From positions 1-64,000 of the forward strand of contig JAJPKR010000025.1 in NCBI GenBank assembly GCA_021323595.1: 64,000 bases of DNA. The letters run 5' to 3'. Numbering within the stretch: the stretch's first letter is position 1; each line of letters begins with the position of its first letter. This DNA comes from Terriglobia bacterium (GTDB lineage: Bacteria > Acidobacteriota > Terriglobia > Terriglobales > SCQP01). This document shows positions 43,026-51,753 of the stretch, one piece after another. The notes beneath the pieces are model-generated. The model was not told where the DNA came from. It saw only the letters and a program-made list of their open reading frames with translations, and did no database searches. The position numbers and the translations under genes are program-made.

Positions 43026-44360
43026 CTAGTTCCACGCATCGCGCCGCGCGTCGATCAAGCGCCGCAGCTTGCGGCCTTCGCTCAGCGTGTGGGGCGGATG
43101 AAACTGAAAATCGAGCTCGAAAAACCGCTTCTGGTAATACCGCCAGCAGTCGGGGAAGTGCTGCTCGATGTTGCGGAAGATCCGTTCCTTGACCCGCTGT
43201 TCCGAGCCGCCGTTGACCAGCTCGAGATGGAACTCGATGCGGTCGTCGCGGGCGCCGCGGCGCACGAAGACCTGCCAGTCGTGCGTCACCTCGGGCACGT
43301 CCTCGAGCATCGTGTCGAACCAGTAGGGGCTGATGTTGCCCATGGAGCAGTTGATCAGCTCGTCGCAGCGGCCGACGATCTTGTCCACGCGCGGCATCAG
43401 CCGCAGCGCGCAGTCGCAGTCCGGTCCCTTGGCCCAGCGCGTCAGGTCCGCCGAGCGGTAGCGGATCAGCGGCATGACCGAGCGGCTGAGCGTGGTGTAC
43501 ACGAGCTCGCCGTAGCCTTCTTCGTCGGGGTTGATGATCTCGCTCATCAGCGACAGCGCGCTGAGGTGATAGCCGCCGGCGCGCGGGCACTCGACGCCGT
43601 TCATGCCGAAGGCCTCGGTCTGCCCGTAGCTGAGGTAGACCTTGGCGCCCTTCCAGACCGACGCCATGTATTCCCGGGTGCGCTCGCTGAGGTTCTCGCC
43701 GCCCAGGAAGATCAGCTTCACCGGCCACGTGCCTTCGCGCTCGGCGACCTCGGTCACCCGCACCAAATGGGTGGGCACGCCCATGATCACGGTCGGCTTG
43801 TAGGCCTTGATGCGCTCGTAGAATTCCTTGGGCTCGACGAAGGCGCCGATCACGTGGAAGGCGCCGATGGCCATGATCGAGTAATAGGCGGTGAAGGGCG
43901 CGTTCCAGAAGGAGTAATCGAAGCCGTCGGCGACGATGTCGTCGGAGCGCAGGCCGAGGTTATAGAGTCCCGCGGCGCCGTCGCGCCCGTAGTCGAACAT
44001 CTCGCGGTAGGAGAAATACACCCGCTTGTTGATCCCCATCGTCGTGCCGGTGGTTTCGAAGCCGAATTCCGGCTTGGCGCAGAGAAAGTCCTCGATGGGG
44101 CGCTCGCGCAGGTCCTCCTGCGTCGTGAAGAAGTCGCCGAGGTCGGCGTGGGTGCGCACCTTGGCGGGGTCCAGGCCGTATTCGCGGAACTTCTCGCGAT
44201 AGAACTTCGAATGCTTCACCGCGTACCGCACGGTGGCGCGGAATTTGCCTTCCTGCAAGCGCGCGATCAGGCCCGGCGTCAGCCGCCCGGCGGCCCACAG
44301 CCGCCGCTGCGGCGTGCGCAGCAGGCCGCGGTCGATCGCGGTAAAGATTTGATCCAGCAT
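43026..44360 (-). CDS. CapK/PaaK-like adenylate-forming ligase, copy 1
   Basis: The 444-residue protein resembles phenylacetate-CoA ligase and CapK: ETTGTTMGINKR (phosphate-binding loop), YGQTEAFGMNG, VYTTLSRSVMPLIRYRSADL and a C-terminal VDKIVGRCDELINCSMGNISP. Such enzymes activate carboxylic acids as acyl-AMP and pass them to CoA, or in clusters to an ACP or amine. It is about the same size and has the same block order as the paralogue at 53358, sharing long identical stretches. It lies between the aminotransferase and the first ketosynthase. Confidence 0.85.
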   Translation of the reverse strand: MLDQIFTAIDRGLLRTPQRRLWAAGRLTPGLIARLQEGKFRATVRYAVKHSKFYREKFREYGLDPAKVRTHADLGDFFTTQEDLRERPIEDFLCAKPEFGFETTGTTMGINKRVYFSYREMFDYGRDGAAGLYNLGLRSDDIVADGFDYSFWNAPFTAYYSIMAIGAFHVIGAFVEPKEFYERIKAYKPTVIMGVPTHLVRVTEVAEREGTWPVKLIFLGGENLSERTREYMASVWKGAKVYLSYGQTEAFGMNGVECPRAGGYHLSALSLMSEIINPDEEGYGELVYTTLSRSVMPLIRYRSADLTRWAKGPDCDCALRLMPRVDKIVGRCDELINCSMGNISPYWFDTMLEDVPEVTHDWQVFVRRGARDDRIEFHLELVNGGSEQRVKERIFRNIEQHFPDCWRYYQKRFFELDFQFHPPHTLSEGRKLRRLIDARRDAWN

Positions 44361-44382
44361 AGCTACTCCCCTCTGCCGTCCC

Positions 44383-45633
44383 TCAAGCCGCCTCCAAAAT
44401 CACGCAGGCGTTTTGTCCCCCGAAGCCGAAGCCGTTCGAAAGCGCGCGCCGCCAGCGCCGCTCTTCGGCGGCGGCCACCACGTTGAGCGCGCACTCCGGA
44501 TCGAACTCGCGATAGTTCAGCGACGGCGGCAAGAACCCCGCCTCCATCGCCAAGATCGTCAGCGCCGCCTCCACGGCCGAGGCCGCCGCGATCAGGTGGC
44601 CGGTTGCGGCCTTGGTCGAGCTGATCGGCACCGCGCGCGCGGCTTCCCCCCATACGGCGCGAATGCCGGCGGCTTCGGCGCGGTCGTTGAGCACGGTGCC
44701 GGTGCCGTGGGCGTTGATGTAATCGATGTCCTCCGGGCGCAGGCCGGCGTCGCGGAGCGCCGCGGCCATGGCTTGCGCCGCGCCCCGGCCTTCGGGATGG
44801 CACTTGGTCAGGCCGAAGGCGTCGAGCGAGCTGCCGTAGCCGGTCAGCCAGGCGCGCGGCCGCGCGCCACGGCGGCGGGCATGCTCCTCGGCCTCCAGCA
44901 CCAGCGCCGCGGCGCCCTCGCCGACGACGAAGCCCCGCCGCTGCCGGTCGAAGGGACGGCACCAGGCGGCCGGCGCCTCGCCCTCGCGCGGGGGCGCCAG
45001 CGCCGCCAGCAATTCGTATTCCAGCAAGCTCAGCGGATCGAGCTGCGAATCGGCGCCGCCGGCGACGACCAGCTCGGCTTCGCCGCGTTCGATCAGGCGC
45101 TTGCCCATGCCCAGGGCGTCGTTGCCGGAGGCGCAGGCGGTGTAGCAGGCCACCTTCGCGCCGCCGGCGCCCGCGCGCCGGGCGAGGCGGGCGAGCAACT
45201 CCGCCGTGCCGTGGCCGTGGCGGCGCAGGGCGGCGGCGGCCTGCGCGCGCAGCCAGGCCAGTTGATCGGGCGCGGCGGCGTCGGGCGCGGCCGCGTCGAG
45301 CCAGCCGCGCAGTTGTTCTAGATCCAGGCGGGGCTTGCCCAGCGCCCAGCAGGCCGCGACCTCCGGCCGCGGCGCGGCGTCGGGCTCCAGGCGCGCGTCG
45401 CGCAGCGCCGCTGCCAGCGCCGTTTCCGCCAGCGCCGCGATACGGCCGGCGCCGCGCGGCAGATCCGCGTCCGCGACCTCGCCGCCGGCGGTCACCGGAA
45501 ACTTTTGTGAGGGGAACTGACGCAGGGGCCGCACGCCGCTGCGGCCGGCGCGCAGGGCGGTGCGATTGCTCTCGGCGTCGCCGCCGAGCGCGCTCACCAC
45601 CCCGAGGCCGGTGATCGCCACCCGCCGCTTCAT
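44383..45633 (-). CDS. Beta-ketoacyl-ACP synthase, intact active site (KS A)
   Basis: The 416-residue condensing enzyme has the catalytic Cys167 in CYTACASGNDAL, the first His in NAHGTGTVLND, Lys in STKAATGHL and the second His in the same ATGHL motif. The order of an active FabF-type enzyme is complete. Start is ATG 45631-45633 (MKRRVAITGLGVVSALGG); the longer ORF in the track runs into a neighbour's frames. It overlaps the half-length partner upstream by 4 bp (ATGA), as expected for a KS/partner pair. Confidence 0.88.
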   Translation of the reverse strand: MKRRVAITGLGVVSALGGDAESNRTALRAGRSGVRPLRQFPSQKFPVTAGGEVADADLPRGAGRIAALAETALAAALRDARLEPDAAPRPEVAACWALGKPRLDLEQLRGWLDAAAPDAAAPDQLAWLRAQAAAALRRHGHGTAELLARLARRAGAGGAKVACYTACASGNDALGMGKRLIERGEAELVVAGGADSQLDPLSLLEYELLAALAPPREGEAPAAWCRPFDRQRRGFVVGEGAAALVLEAEEHARRRGARPRAWLTGYGSSLDAFGLTKCHPEGRGAAQAMAAALRDAGLRPEDIDYINAHGTGTVLNDRAEAAGIRAVWGEAARAVPISSTKAATGHLIAAASAVEAALTILAMEAGFLPPSLNYREFDPECALNVVAAAEERRWRRALSNGFGFGGQNACVILEAA

Positions 45634-46469
45634 CGCGCCACCTCGCGCGTGGCCGCCGCTTCGACTGACGCCAGCGCCGCCAGCAGCGGCGCGCAGGCGG
45701 GGAAGCAGCTCTCCCACCCCGCGCCCAGCCCCGCCGTGATGGCTTCCAGCGCCGCCGCGTCCACCTCGAGGGCGATGGGCGCCCGCCGCGCTCGCGCCGT
45801 CTCCAGCGCCTCGAGCACGATCGCCGCCGCCGCTTCGCCCGCCGGCTCGGGGGCGAAGGCCTGCTCCGGCGTGTCGGCGGCTTCGCAGACCATCAAGTCG
45901 GCGCGGCCCTCGGCGATGAGCCAATAGCTCTCGCGCAAGATTTGCGCCGCCGCCTCGGCGCCGCTGGTGAGTGTCAGGCTGGGGCCTTGCAGGTCGAACA
46001 GGATCGAAACATGCCCCGCCGCCATGTTCGTGAGCAGCGCCAGCCGCCGGAAGGGATGCAGCCCGTGCAGCGCCGCCTGCCCGAATTCGCCCCATTCCTC
46101 CGCCGTGCCTAGGCGCCGCCCGGCGAGCGTCGCCAGCAGATCGGGCGTGGCGGGATTGATCTCGCCCGCGGCCACTGCGGTGCCCGCGCGCGCCGGGTCG
46201 ATGCCGGCGGCGGCCAGCCCGCCGGCTGCCACGCCGGCCTCGCGCAGCGCCAGCACCGCCGCCGCCGCGGTCAGTTGAAAGCCGCGATGCATCGCCCGCA
46301 GCACCTTGGGATTGCCGATGTACGCGCGCGCATCGAAGGCCACGGGCGCGGGCGGGGCGGCGGGCGCCGGCGCCGCCAGCCGGGCGAGCGCCGCCGCGCC
46401 GCCCTCCCAGGGCAGCAGCGCCCCGCGCCCGGTGATCACCACTCGCCTCGCTGCCGTCGCGCCGCTCAT
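45630..46469 (-). CDS. Half-length ketosynthase-like protein lacking the active site (chain-length-factor-like)
   Basis: This 279-residue protein covers only the N-terminal lobe of a thiolase-fold ketosynthase (RRVVITGRGALLPWEGG...NMAAGHVSILFDLQGPSLTLTSG). Where an active enzyme has Cys it reads SGAEAAAQ, and the C-terminal lobe with both catalytic His is absent. Short KS-like proteins of this kind occur in aryl polyene-type clusters as chain-length-factor partners. I start at ATG 46467-46469 (MSGATAARR), 10 bp after fabG. It overlaps the active ketosynthase after it by 4 bp. Confidence 0.78.
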   Translation of the reverse strand: MSGATAARRVVITGRGALLPWEGGAAALARLAAPAPAAPPAPVAFDARAYIGNPKVLRAMHRGFQLTAAAAVLALREAGVAAGGLAAAGIDPARAGTAVAAGEINPATPDLLATLAGRRLGTAEEWGEFGQAALHGLHPFRRLALLTNMAAGHVSILFDLQGPSLTLTSGAEAAAQILRESYWLIAEGRADLMVCEAADTPEQAFAPEPAGEAAAAIVLEALETARARRAPIALEVDAAALEAITAGLGAGWESCFPACAPLLAALASVEAAATREVAR

Positions 46470-46479
46470 CGTGGTCGGA

Positions 46480-47226
46480 TCATCCTCGCAGGCCGCCATC
46501 CACGCGCAGCACTTCGCCGGTGATGTAGTCGGCGTCGGGCGAGGCCAGAAACGCCACTGCGGCCGCGATGTCCTCGGGGCGGCCGTAGCGGTTGAGCATG
46601 ATGTAGGGCAGGATCTTGTCGCCCGCCAGCTCGCGCACCTCGCGGCTCATTTCCGTCTCGATCATGCCGGGCGCCACGGCGTTGACGGTGATGTTCTTCG
46701 GCGCCAGCTCCGCCGCCAGCGCCCGCGTCAGGGCGTTGATGCCGCCCTTGGAGGCGGCATAGTTGACCTGGCCGCGGTTCGGCTTCTCGCCCGCCGCCGA
46801 GGAAATGTTGATGATGCGGCCGCTGCGCTGCCGCAACATGAAGCGGGCGGCGGCGCGGCAGCAGTAGAAGCAGCTGTCGAGGTTGGTCGCCTGCACCTGC
46901 CGCCACTCGTCGTCGTCCATGGTCAGCAGCAGGTTGTCGCGCACGACGCCGGCGTTGTTGACCAGGATGTCGAGGCGGCCGAAATGCTTCTGCGCGTCTT
47001 CCACCAAGCGCCGCGCCGGTTCCGCCTGGCTGACGTCGGCGGCGAGCGCGAGGGCCTGGCCGCCGCCATGGACGATTTCCGCGACCACGGCGGCGGCCGC
47101 CGCCTCTTGCGAGCGATAATTCACCGCCACGCGCGCGCCTTCCTGCGCCAGGCGCAGGGCGATGGCGCGGCCGATGCCGCGGCTGGCGCCGGTGACCAAT
47201 GCGACTTTGTCCTGGAGCCGTTGCAT
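46480..47226 (-). CDS. 3-oxoacyl-ACP reductase, FabG-like
   Basis: A 248-residue short-chain dehydrogenase with the cofactor motif TGASRGIGRA, NNAGVVRD, catalytic Ser in INISSAAG, YAASKGG (Tyr and Lys) and the C-terminal GGLRG. The sequence is close to classical FabG and would reduce the ketoacyl product of the ketosynthases on the ACP. It lies between the half-length and the full-length dead ketosynthase genes. Confidence 0.9.
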   Translation of the reverse strand: MQRLQDKVALVTGASRGIGRAIALRLAQEGARVAVNYRSQEAAAAAVVAEIVHGGGQALALAADVSQAEPARRLVEDAQKHFGRLDILVNNAGVVRDNLLLTMDDDEWRQVQATNLDSCFYCCRAAARFMLRQRSGRIINISSAAGEKPNRGQVNYAASKGGINALTRALAAELAPKNITVNAVAPGMIETEMSREVRELAGDKILPYIMLNRYGRPEDIAAAVAFLASPDADYITGEVLRVDGGLRG

Positions 47227-47242
47227 GTTCGCCGTTGTCTTT

Positions 47243-48544
47243 CTAGTTCGCCGCCTCGAGCAGCAGGGACGCGGTGGTGCCCGCCAGGCTCGCCGAATTG
47301 ACCAGCACGCGCCGCGCCGCGATTGCGCGCGTCGCGCCGCGAACGTAATCCAAGCCCAGCTCCGGGTCGGGATGCTCGCAGTTGAGGATGGCGGGCACGC
47401 CGCCGATCGAGCCGCCGATGGTGCCGAGCGCCGCGACCGTTTCCAGCGGTCCCGAGCCGGCCAGCAGATTGCCCGTGGCCGATTTCACCGCCGTGACCGG
47501 CACATAGGCGGCGCGCGCGGTCAGCAACTGCTTGATCGCCTCCGCCTCGGCGCGGTCGGCATGCGCCGTGGCCAGGCCGTAGGCGTAGATCGCATCCAGC
47601 TCCCAAGGATCGCGGCGCGCGTCGTTCAGGCAAGCTTCCATGCCGCCGAGAAAGGCCGCCGCGGTCTCGCTCGGCCGCTCGGCGACGCCGGGATTGGCCA
47701 TGCCGTAGCCTTGGATCTCGCCGTAAATGCGCGCCTGGCGCCGCCGCGCCGCGTCGCGCTCCTCGAGCACCAAGAAGGCCGCGCCTTCGGCGGCCACGAA
47801 GCCGCCGCGATCGCGGTCGAAGGGGCGGCTCGCCGCCGCCGCCGGGCCGTCGCCCAAGTACAGCAGGCCGGAGGGCTCGAAGCTCTCCAGCCGCTCTTCT
47901 TCCAGCAGCGACTCGTAGCCGCCGGCCACCGCCAGGTCGGCGGCGCCGCCGCGGATCGCGCGAAAGGCCTCGCCGATGGCCATCGTGCCGCCGGCGCCGC
48001 TCATGCAGAAGTTGGCGTTCGTGCCTTGCGCGCCCAGCTTCAGGCTGACGAAGTACAGCACGATGTTCGCCAGGCTCTTCAGCAGCCAGAGGGGATTGAT
48101 GGTGGCGATGCCTTCGGCGCCGAAGGCCTTGAGATCGAGGTGGCCGTTGCGGTCGCGCGCCGCCGCCGCCAGCGCCGGCAGCAGCTCGTCGCGATCGCCG
48201 GCGTGGCCGGGCGAGCCCACGAAGGTGGCGATGCGGTAGGGGTCGAGCGCGCCGGCCTCGATGCCGGCGTCGCGAATCGCTAGTTCCGCCGCCGCCACGC
48301 CCAGCCGCACCGGCCGGGTCATCAGCTTCAAGCTCTTGGGATCGGCGATGAAGCGCCGGGCGTTGAAATCGCGCACCGCCCCGCACACCTTGGTGCGGAA
48401 CGGCGTCAAATCCAGATGCGCTTCCGTGCCCAGGCCGGAGCGGCCCGCCGCCAGCGCCGCCCACAACTCCTCGGCGGAGCAGCCGAGCGGGGAGACCACG
48501 CCCACGCCCGTAATCACGACCCGGCGCTCGCCCTCACGCGACAT
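47243..48544 (-). CDS. Catalytically dead full-length ketosynthase (chain-length-factor-like)
   Basis: The 433-residue protein has the full thiolase fold (RRVVITGVGVVSPLGCSAEE), but all key residues are altered. The Cys position reads GAGGTMAIG, the first His motif NAHGTxT is YAYGLAT, and KSxTGH is KSATGNL, with Asn for His. Such a loss of every catalytic group while the fold is kept is the hallmark of chain-length factors, which pair with an active KS and set chain length. It overlaps the intact ketosynthase upstream by 11 bp. Confidence 0.85.
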   Translation of the reverse strand: MSREGERRVVITGVGVVSPLGCSAEELWAALAAGRSGLGTEAHLDLTPFRTKVCGAVRDFNARRFIADPKSLKLMTRPVRLGVAAAELAIRDAGIEAGALDPYRIATFVGSPGHAGDRDELLPALAAAARDRNGHLDLKAFGAEGIATINPLWLLKSLANIVLYFVSLKLGAQGTNANFCMSGAGGTMAIGEAFRAIRGGAADLAVAGGYESLLEEERLESFEPSGLLYLGDGPAAAASRPFDRDRGGFVAAEGAAFLVLEERDAARRRQARIYGEIQGYGMANPGVAERPSETAAAFLGGMEACLNDARRDPWELDAIYAYGLATAHADRAEAEAIKQLLTARAAYVPVTAVKSATGNLLAGSGPLETVAALGTIGGSIGGVPAILNCEHPDPELGLDYVRGATRAIAARRVLVNSASLAGTTASLLLEAAN

Positions 48545-49826
48545 AGGCTCGCAGCACCAGGGTTCCGTTGGAACCGCCGAATCCGAAGGAATTCGAAAGC
48601 ACCGTCCGCACCGTCTGGCGGCGGCCTTGGTTGGGCACGTAGTCCAAATCGCAGGCGGGATCGGGCGTGCGGTAGTTGATCGTCGGCGGCACGAAGCCGT
48701 CCCGGATCGCGAGCAGCGAAATGATCGCCTCGATCGCGCCCGCCGCGTTCACCATGTGGCCGGTCATGGATTTGGTGGAGCTGACCGGCACTTCCCGCGC
48801 CCGGTTGCCCAGGCAGCGCTTGATGGCGGCGGTTTCACTGGCGTCGTTTTGCTGCGTGGAGGTGCCGTGGGCGTTGATGTAGTCCACGTCCTCGGGACCG
48901 AGCGCGGCATCCTCGAGCGCGGCGCGCATGGCCAGATAGGGGCCTTCGCCGTCGGGCGGGGAATCGGTGATGCGGTAGGCGTTGATCGAGCAGCCGAAGC
49001 CGGCGATCTCGCCGTAAATGCGCGCGCCGCGGCGGTAGGCGTGCCAGGCGTCTTCGAGCACCAGCATGGCGCCGCCCTCGGCCAGCACGAAGCCGTCGCG
49101 GGTCAGGTCGAAGGGGCGCGAGGCCGTCGCCGGCTCGTCGTTGCGCTTGGAGAGCGCGCCCAGCAGGATGAAGGCCGCCACCATCGTCGGCTCCATTAGG
49201 CTCTCGGCGCCGCCCGCCAGCATCACGTCGGCTTCGCCGGCGCGAATCTTGTTGAACGCGAAGCCCAGCGCCTGCGAGCTGGAGGTGCAGGCGGTGGAGA
49301 TGGTCATGATCGGGCCGCGCGCGCCCCACAGGCCGGAGAGGATGTACGCCAGCCCGTAGGGCGAATAGCGCAGATACTCGTCGGGCGGCACGGCGCGCAG
49401 CGCCTGGCGCCGCTCCTCGAGCGAGGCGGGCAGCAGCTTGCGCTGCCGCAGCTCCGGCAGCAGCCGGTCGCGCCGCCCCTCCGTGCCCAAGCTGACGCCG
49501 AAGCGGCTGGCGTCGATCTGCGCCCCGCCGCCCTCCAGCCCGGCGTCGGCCATCGCTTGCCGCGCCGCCGCTACGCCCAGCTTGTTTTTGCGGTCCAGCA
49601 CGTCGGCCAGGCCGCCGGGCAGCGGCCGCTCGTCGAACTGGAAGCCGCGCACTTCGCCGCCGATGCGGGTCTCGAAGGTCGAGGCGTCGAAGATCGAGAG
49701 GGTGTCGATGCCGCAGCGCCCGGCTTTCAGCGATTCCCAGGTCTGCTCCACGGTATGGCCCACCGGCGTCACCGCCCCCATGCCCGTGACCACCACCCGC
49801 CGTCCTTTGTTGCTGTTGCGTTTCAT
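48534..49826 (-). CDS. Beta-ketoacyl-ACP synthase, FabF-like, intact active site (KS D)
   Basis: The 430-residue protein has Cys180 in TISTACTSSSQALG, His in NAHGTSTQQND, Lys and His in SSTKSMTGHM and SNSFGFGGSNGTL near the end. All catalytic residues are present. It is the first of the two intact ketosynthases in transcription order and forms a natural heterodimer candidate with the dead partner it overlaps by 11 bp. It is also coupled to the FabZ-like gene before it by a 4-bp overlap. Confidence 0.9.
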   Translation of the reverse strand: MKRNSNKGRRVVVTGMGAVTPVGHTVEQTWESLKAGRCGIDTLSIFDASTFETRIGGEVRGFQFDERPLPGGLADVLDRKNKLGVAAARQAMADAGLEGGGAQIDASRFGVSLGTEGRRDRLLPELRQRKLLPASLEERRQALRAVPPDEYLRYSPYGLAYILSGLWGARGPIMTISTACTSSSQALGFAFNKIRAGEADVMLAGGAESLMEPTMVAAFILLGALSKRNDEPATASRPFDLTRDGFVLAEGGAMLVLEDAWHAYRRGARIYGEIAGFGCSINAYRITDSPPDGEGPYLAMRAALEDAALGPEDVDYINAHGTSTQQNDASETAAIKRCLGNRAREVPVSSTKSMTGHMVNAAGAIEAIISLLAIRDGFVPPTINYRTPDPACDLDYVPNQGRRQTVRTVLSNSFGFGGSNGTLVLRAYVA

Positions 49827-50350
49827 CGGCTTTCCCGGTTGACCGCGGGCTGCGTCAGCCGCGCGTAGAGCTCCTCGCCCAGCAGGCTGCGGTTGATTTC
49901 CTCGCCCCAGGCTTCGAGCTTGCGCCGCGCCGCCTCGGGGATGACGCCCGCGCCGCTGCCGGTGTCGTAGCCCAGCATGACCTCCGCCGTCGCCACCAAC
50001 TGCTCGCCGACGCGCGCCTCCGCCTTGCAGCGGCCGGCGCCGTCGGTCAGTTGCAGCAGATCGCTGCGGATGGTCACCGCATCCCCGGGACGCACGAACC
50101 GGCGGAAGCGCGCCTGCTGGATCGTCAGCAGCACCGGCAGCACTACCTCGCCGCTCTCGGCGCGCACGCTGTAGGCCACCAGCCGTCCCGAAAGCTGCGC
50201 CATCGCCTCCACGATCAGCACCCCCGGCACCACCGGGAAGGCGGGGAAATGGTCGGCGAAGTAGTCCTCGCTCATGGTGGGGTTCTTGACGCCCACCGCG
50301 AAGCGCCCCGGCTCCAACTGCAAAATTCGGTCAATCAACAAAAAGCGCAC
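49823..50350 (-). CDS. FabZ-like hydroxyacyl-ACP dehydratase
   Basis: The 175-residue hot-dog fold protein contains HFPAFPVVPGVLIVEAMAQ, giving the catalytic His34 and Glu48, and FRRFVRPGDAVTIRSDLL typical of FabZ. It would dehydrate the hydroxyacyl-ACP made by the FabG-like enzyme. A C-terminal extension of about 35 residues (ARRKLEAWGEEINRSLLGEELYARL) is longer than in standard FabZ (about 145-150 residues). It lies 53 bp after the ACP gene. Confidence 0.88.
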   Translation of the reverse strand: MRFLLIDRILQLEPGRFAVGVKNPTMSEDYFADHFPAFPVVPGVLIVEAMAQLSGRLVAYSVRAESGEVVLPVLLTIQQARFRRFVRPGDAVTIRSDLLQLTDGAGRCKAEARVGEQLVATAEVMLGYDTGSGAGVIPEAARRKLEAWGEEINRSLLGEELYARLTQPAVNRESR

Positions 50351-50403
50351 GGATCCCCCGACTCCTCACGGAGCCTCTGGCAACTCCTCAATCGTCGTCC
50401 CGG

Positions 50404-50883
50404 CTAGGCGACGGGCGCTTGCGCCGGCTCCGCCTCCGCCAGCCGCCATGCCACCAGGCGGGCAAAGGTCTCGGCGGTGAACAGAGTCGGGATCTCGCGC
50501 GCTGTCAAGCCCGGCTTGAACCGCGCCGGGTCCACCTCCGGCATCAGGAGCCGCAGCCGCTCCAGCGCCGCCTCGGTCAGCACGCCGTTGTGCTGGAATT
50601 CGGCGTCGGAAAGCGAGCCTTGCGTCGCTTTCTGAATGCCGCCGCGTGGAATCTTGATGCCGAAGGCCGACTCGAGACGGAAGAGCAGATCCAGAAAGTC
50701 CAGCGACTCGGCGTGTAAATCCGCCATCAGACTGGCCCGCGGCGTCACGTCGCTTTCCTCGCAGCCCAGCACCTCGGCCACCGCCGAACGCACGGTGGCA
50801 AAGATTTCGTCGTGCCGGGTTGCCAGGATCCGGTCCGCTCCCTGGCGAATTTGCAATACTTCCTCGGTGCTCCCCTGACTCAT
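50404..50883 (-). CDS. Acyl carrier protein with a long C-terminal extension
   Basis: The N-terminal part is an ACP: FATVRSAVAEVLGCEESDVTPRASLMADLHAESLDFLDLLFRLE in outline, with Ser60 as the phosphopantetheine site in AESLD (the usual DSL has Glu for Asp). Residues 80-159 add about 80 residues (ALERLRLLMPEVDPARF) not found in ordinary 80-residue ACPs. The extra part may bind a partner of the cluster. It is the only ACP in the cluster and the natural carrier for its chains. Confidence 0.85.
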   Translation of the reverse strand: MSQGSTEEVLQIRQGADRILATRHDEIFATVRSAVAEVLGCEESDVTPRASLMADLHAESLDFLDLLFRLESAFGIKIPRGGIQKATQGSLSDAEFQHNGVLTEAALERLRLLMPEVDPARFKPGLTAREIPTLFTAETFARLVAWRLAEAEPAQAPVA

Positions 50884-50941
50884 CGTGTCGCTTCCTCCAT
50901 CCTGGTTCTAATGTGGACGGCGCACGCCGTCTGTTCGCGCA

Positions 50942-51706
50942 TTATCGCACGCTCATCAGCGACAAGCCGCCGTCGGCGACGATGGTCTGACCGTAAATCC
51001 AATGCGCCGCCTCCGAACAGAGAAACGCCGCCACGTCCGCCACGTCCTCGGGCCGGCCGATGCGCCCCGCCGGCGACAGCTTCTCGCACGCCTCTTTCAT
51101 CTGGTCGTAGGTCGAGAACAGCCGCAGCGCGTCGGTATCGATCGGCCCCGCCGACAACGTGTTGACGTTGATGCCTTCCTTGCCCAACTCCACCGCCAAA
51201 TAGCGGCTGAGCGCCTCGGTCGAGGCTTTGGCCACCCCGATCGGCGCGTAATTGGGTATGTAAAACTGCGAGCCGAGGCTGGAGAGGCTCAGGATCTTGC
51301 CCCGCCGCCCCTTCATCAGCGGCACCGCCTTTTGCGCGCTCAGCAGCAGCGCCGTGGTGTTGCGCTCGACCGTGTGCTCCCAGGCTTGCAGGCGCTGGCG
51401 CAGCACGGGGCCGAAGCTGGCCACGTCGATGGCGTTGTTGACGAAGATGTCCAAGTAGCCGAACTGCGTCCGGATGAACTCGAACATCTTGGCGATGCCC
51501 TCGGGGCTGATCGCGTCGGCTTGCAGCACTTCCGCCCGCCGCCCCAGCCCGCGCAGCTCCGCCGCCAGCGACTTCGCCGCCTCGTCGCTGGTCACGTAGT
51601 TGATCACCACGTCGGCGCCGGCTTGGCCGAGCCGCAGGGCGATGGCGCGGCCGATGCCGCGCGCCCCGCCCGTCACCAGCGCCACTTTCCCGTTCAGATC
51701 GATCAC
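50942..51706 (-). CDS. FabL-like enoyl-ACP reductase (short-chain dehydrogenase)
   Basis: The 254-residue protein from GTG 51704-51706 (VIDLNGKVALVTGGARGIGRA) resembles FabL of Bacillus. NNAIDVASF replaces the NNAG motif, YAPIGVAKAS carries the Tyr and Lys pair, and IDTDALRLFSTYDQMKEACEKLSPAGR is close to the FabL C-terminal region. FabL reduces the enoyl-ACP double bond, so the cluster can make at least partly saturated chains. The ORF track's upstream part is not supported. Confidence 0.82.
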   Translation of the reverse strand: MIDLNGKVALVTGGARGIGRAIALRLGQAGADVVINYVTSDEAAKSLAAELRGLGRRAEVLQADAISPEGIAKMFEFIRTQFGYLDIFVNNAIDVASFGPVLRQRLQAWEHTVERNTTALLLSAQKAVPLMKGRRGKILSLSSLGSQFYIPNYAPIGVAKASTEALSRYLAVELGKEGINVNTLSAGPIDTDALRLFSTYDQMKEACEKLSPAGRIGRPEDVADVAAFLCSEAAHWIYGQTIVADGGLSLMSVR

Positions 51707-51753
51707 GCTTTGTTCTCGGCTCCTGGGCGTCTTGCCCGCTTGCGGCTCCGGCG

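Noticed and set aside
45630-46469. Frameshifted ketosynthase pseudogene
   Set aside because: The frame is open with gene-like composition, its stop overlaps a complete ketosynthase start, and short proteins of this type are known partners.
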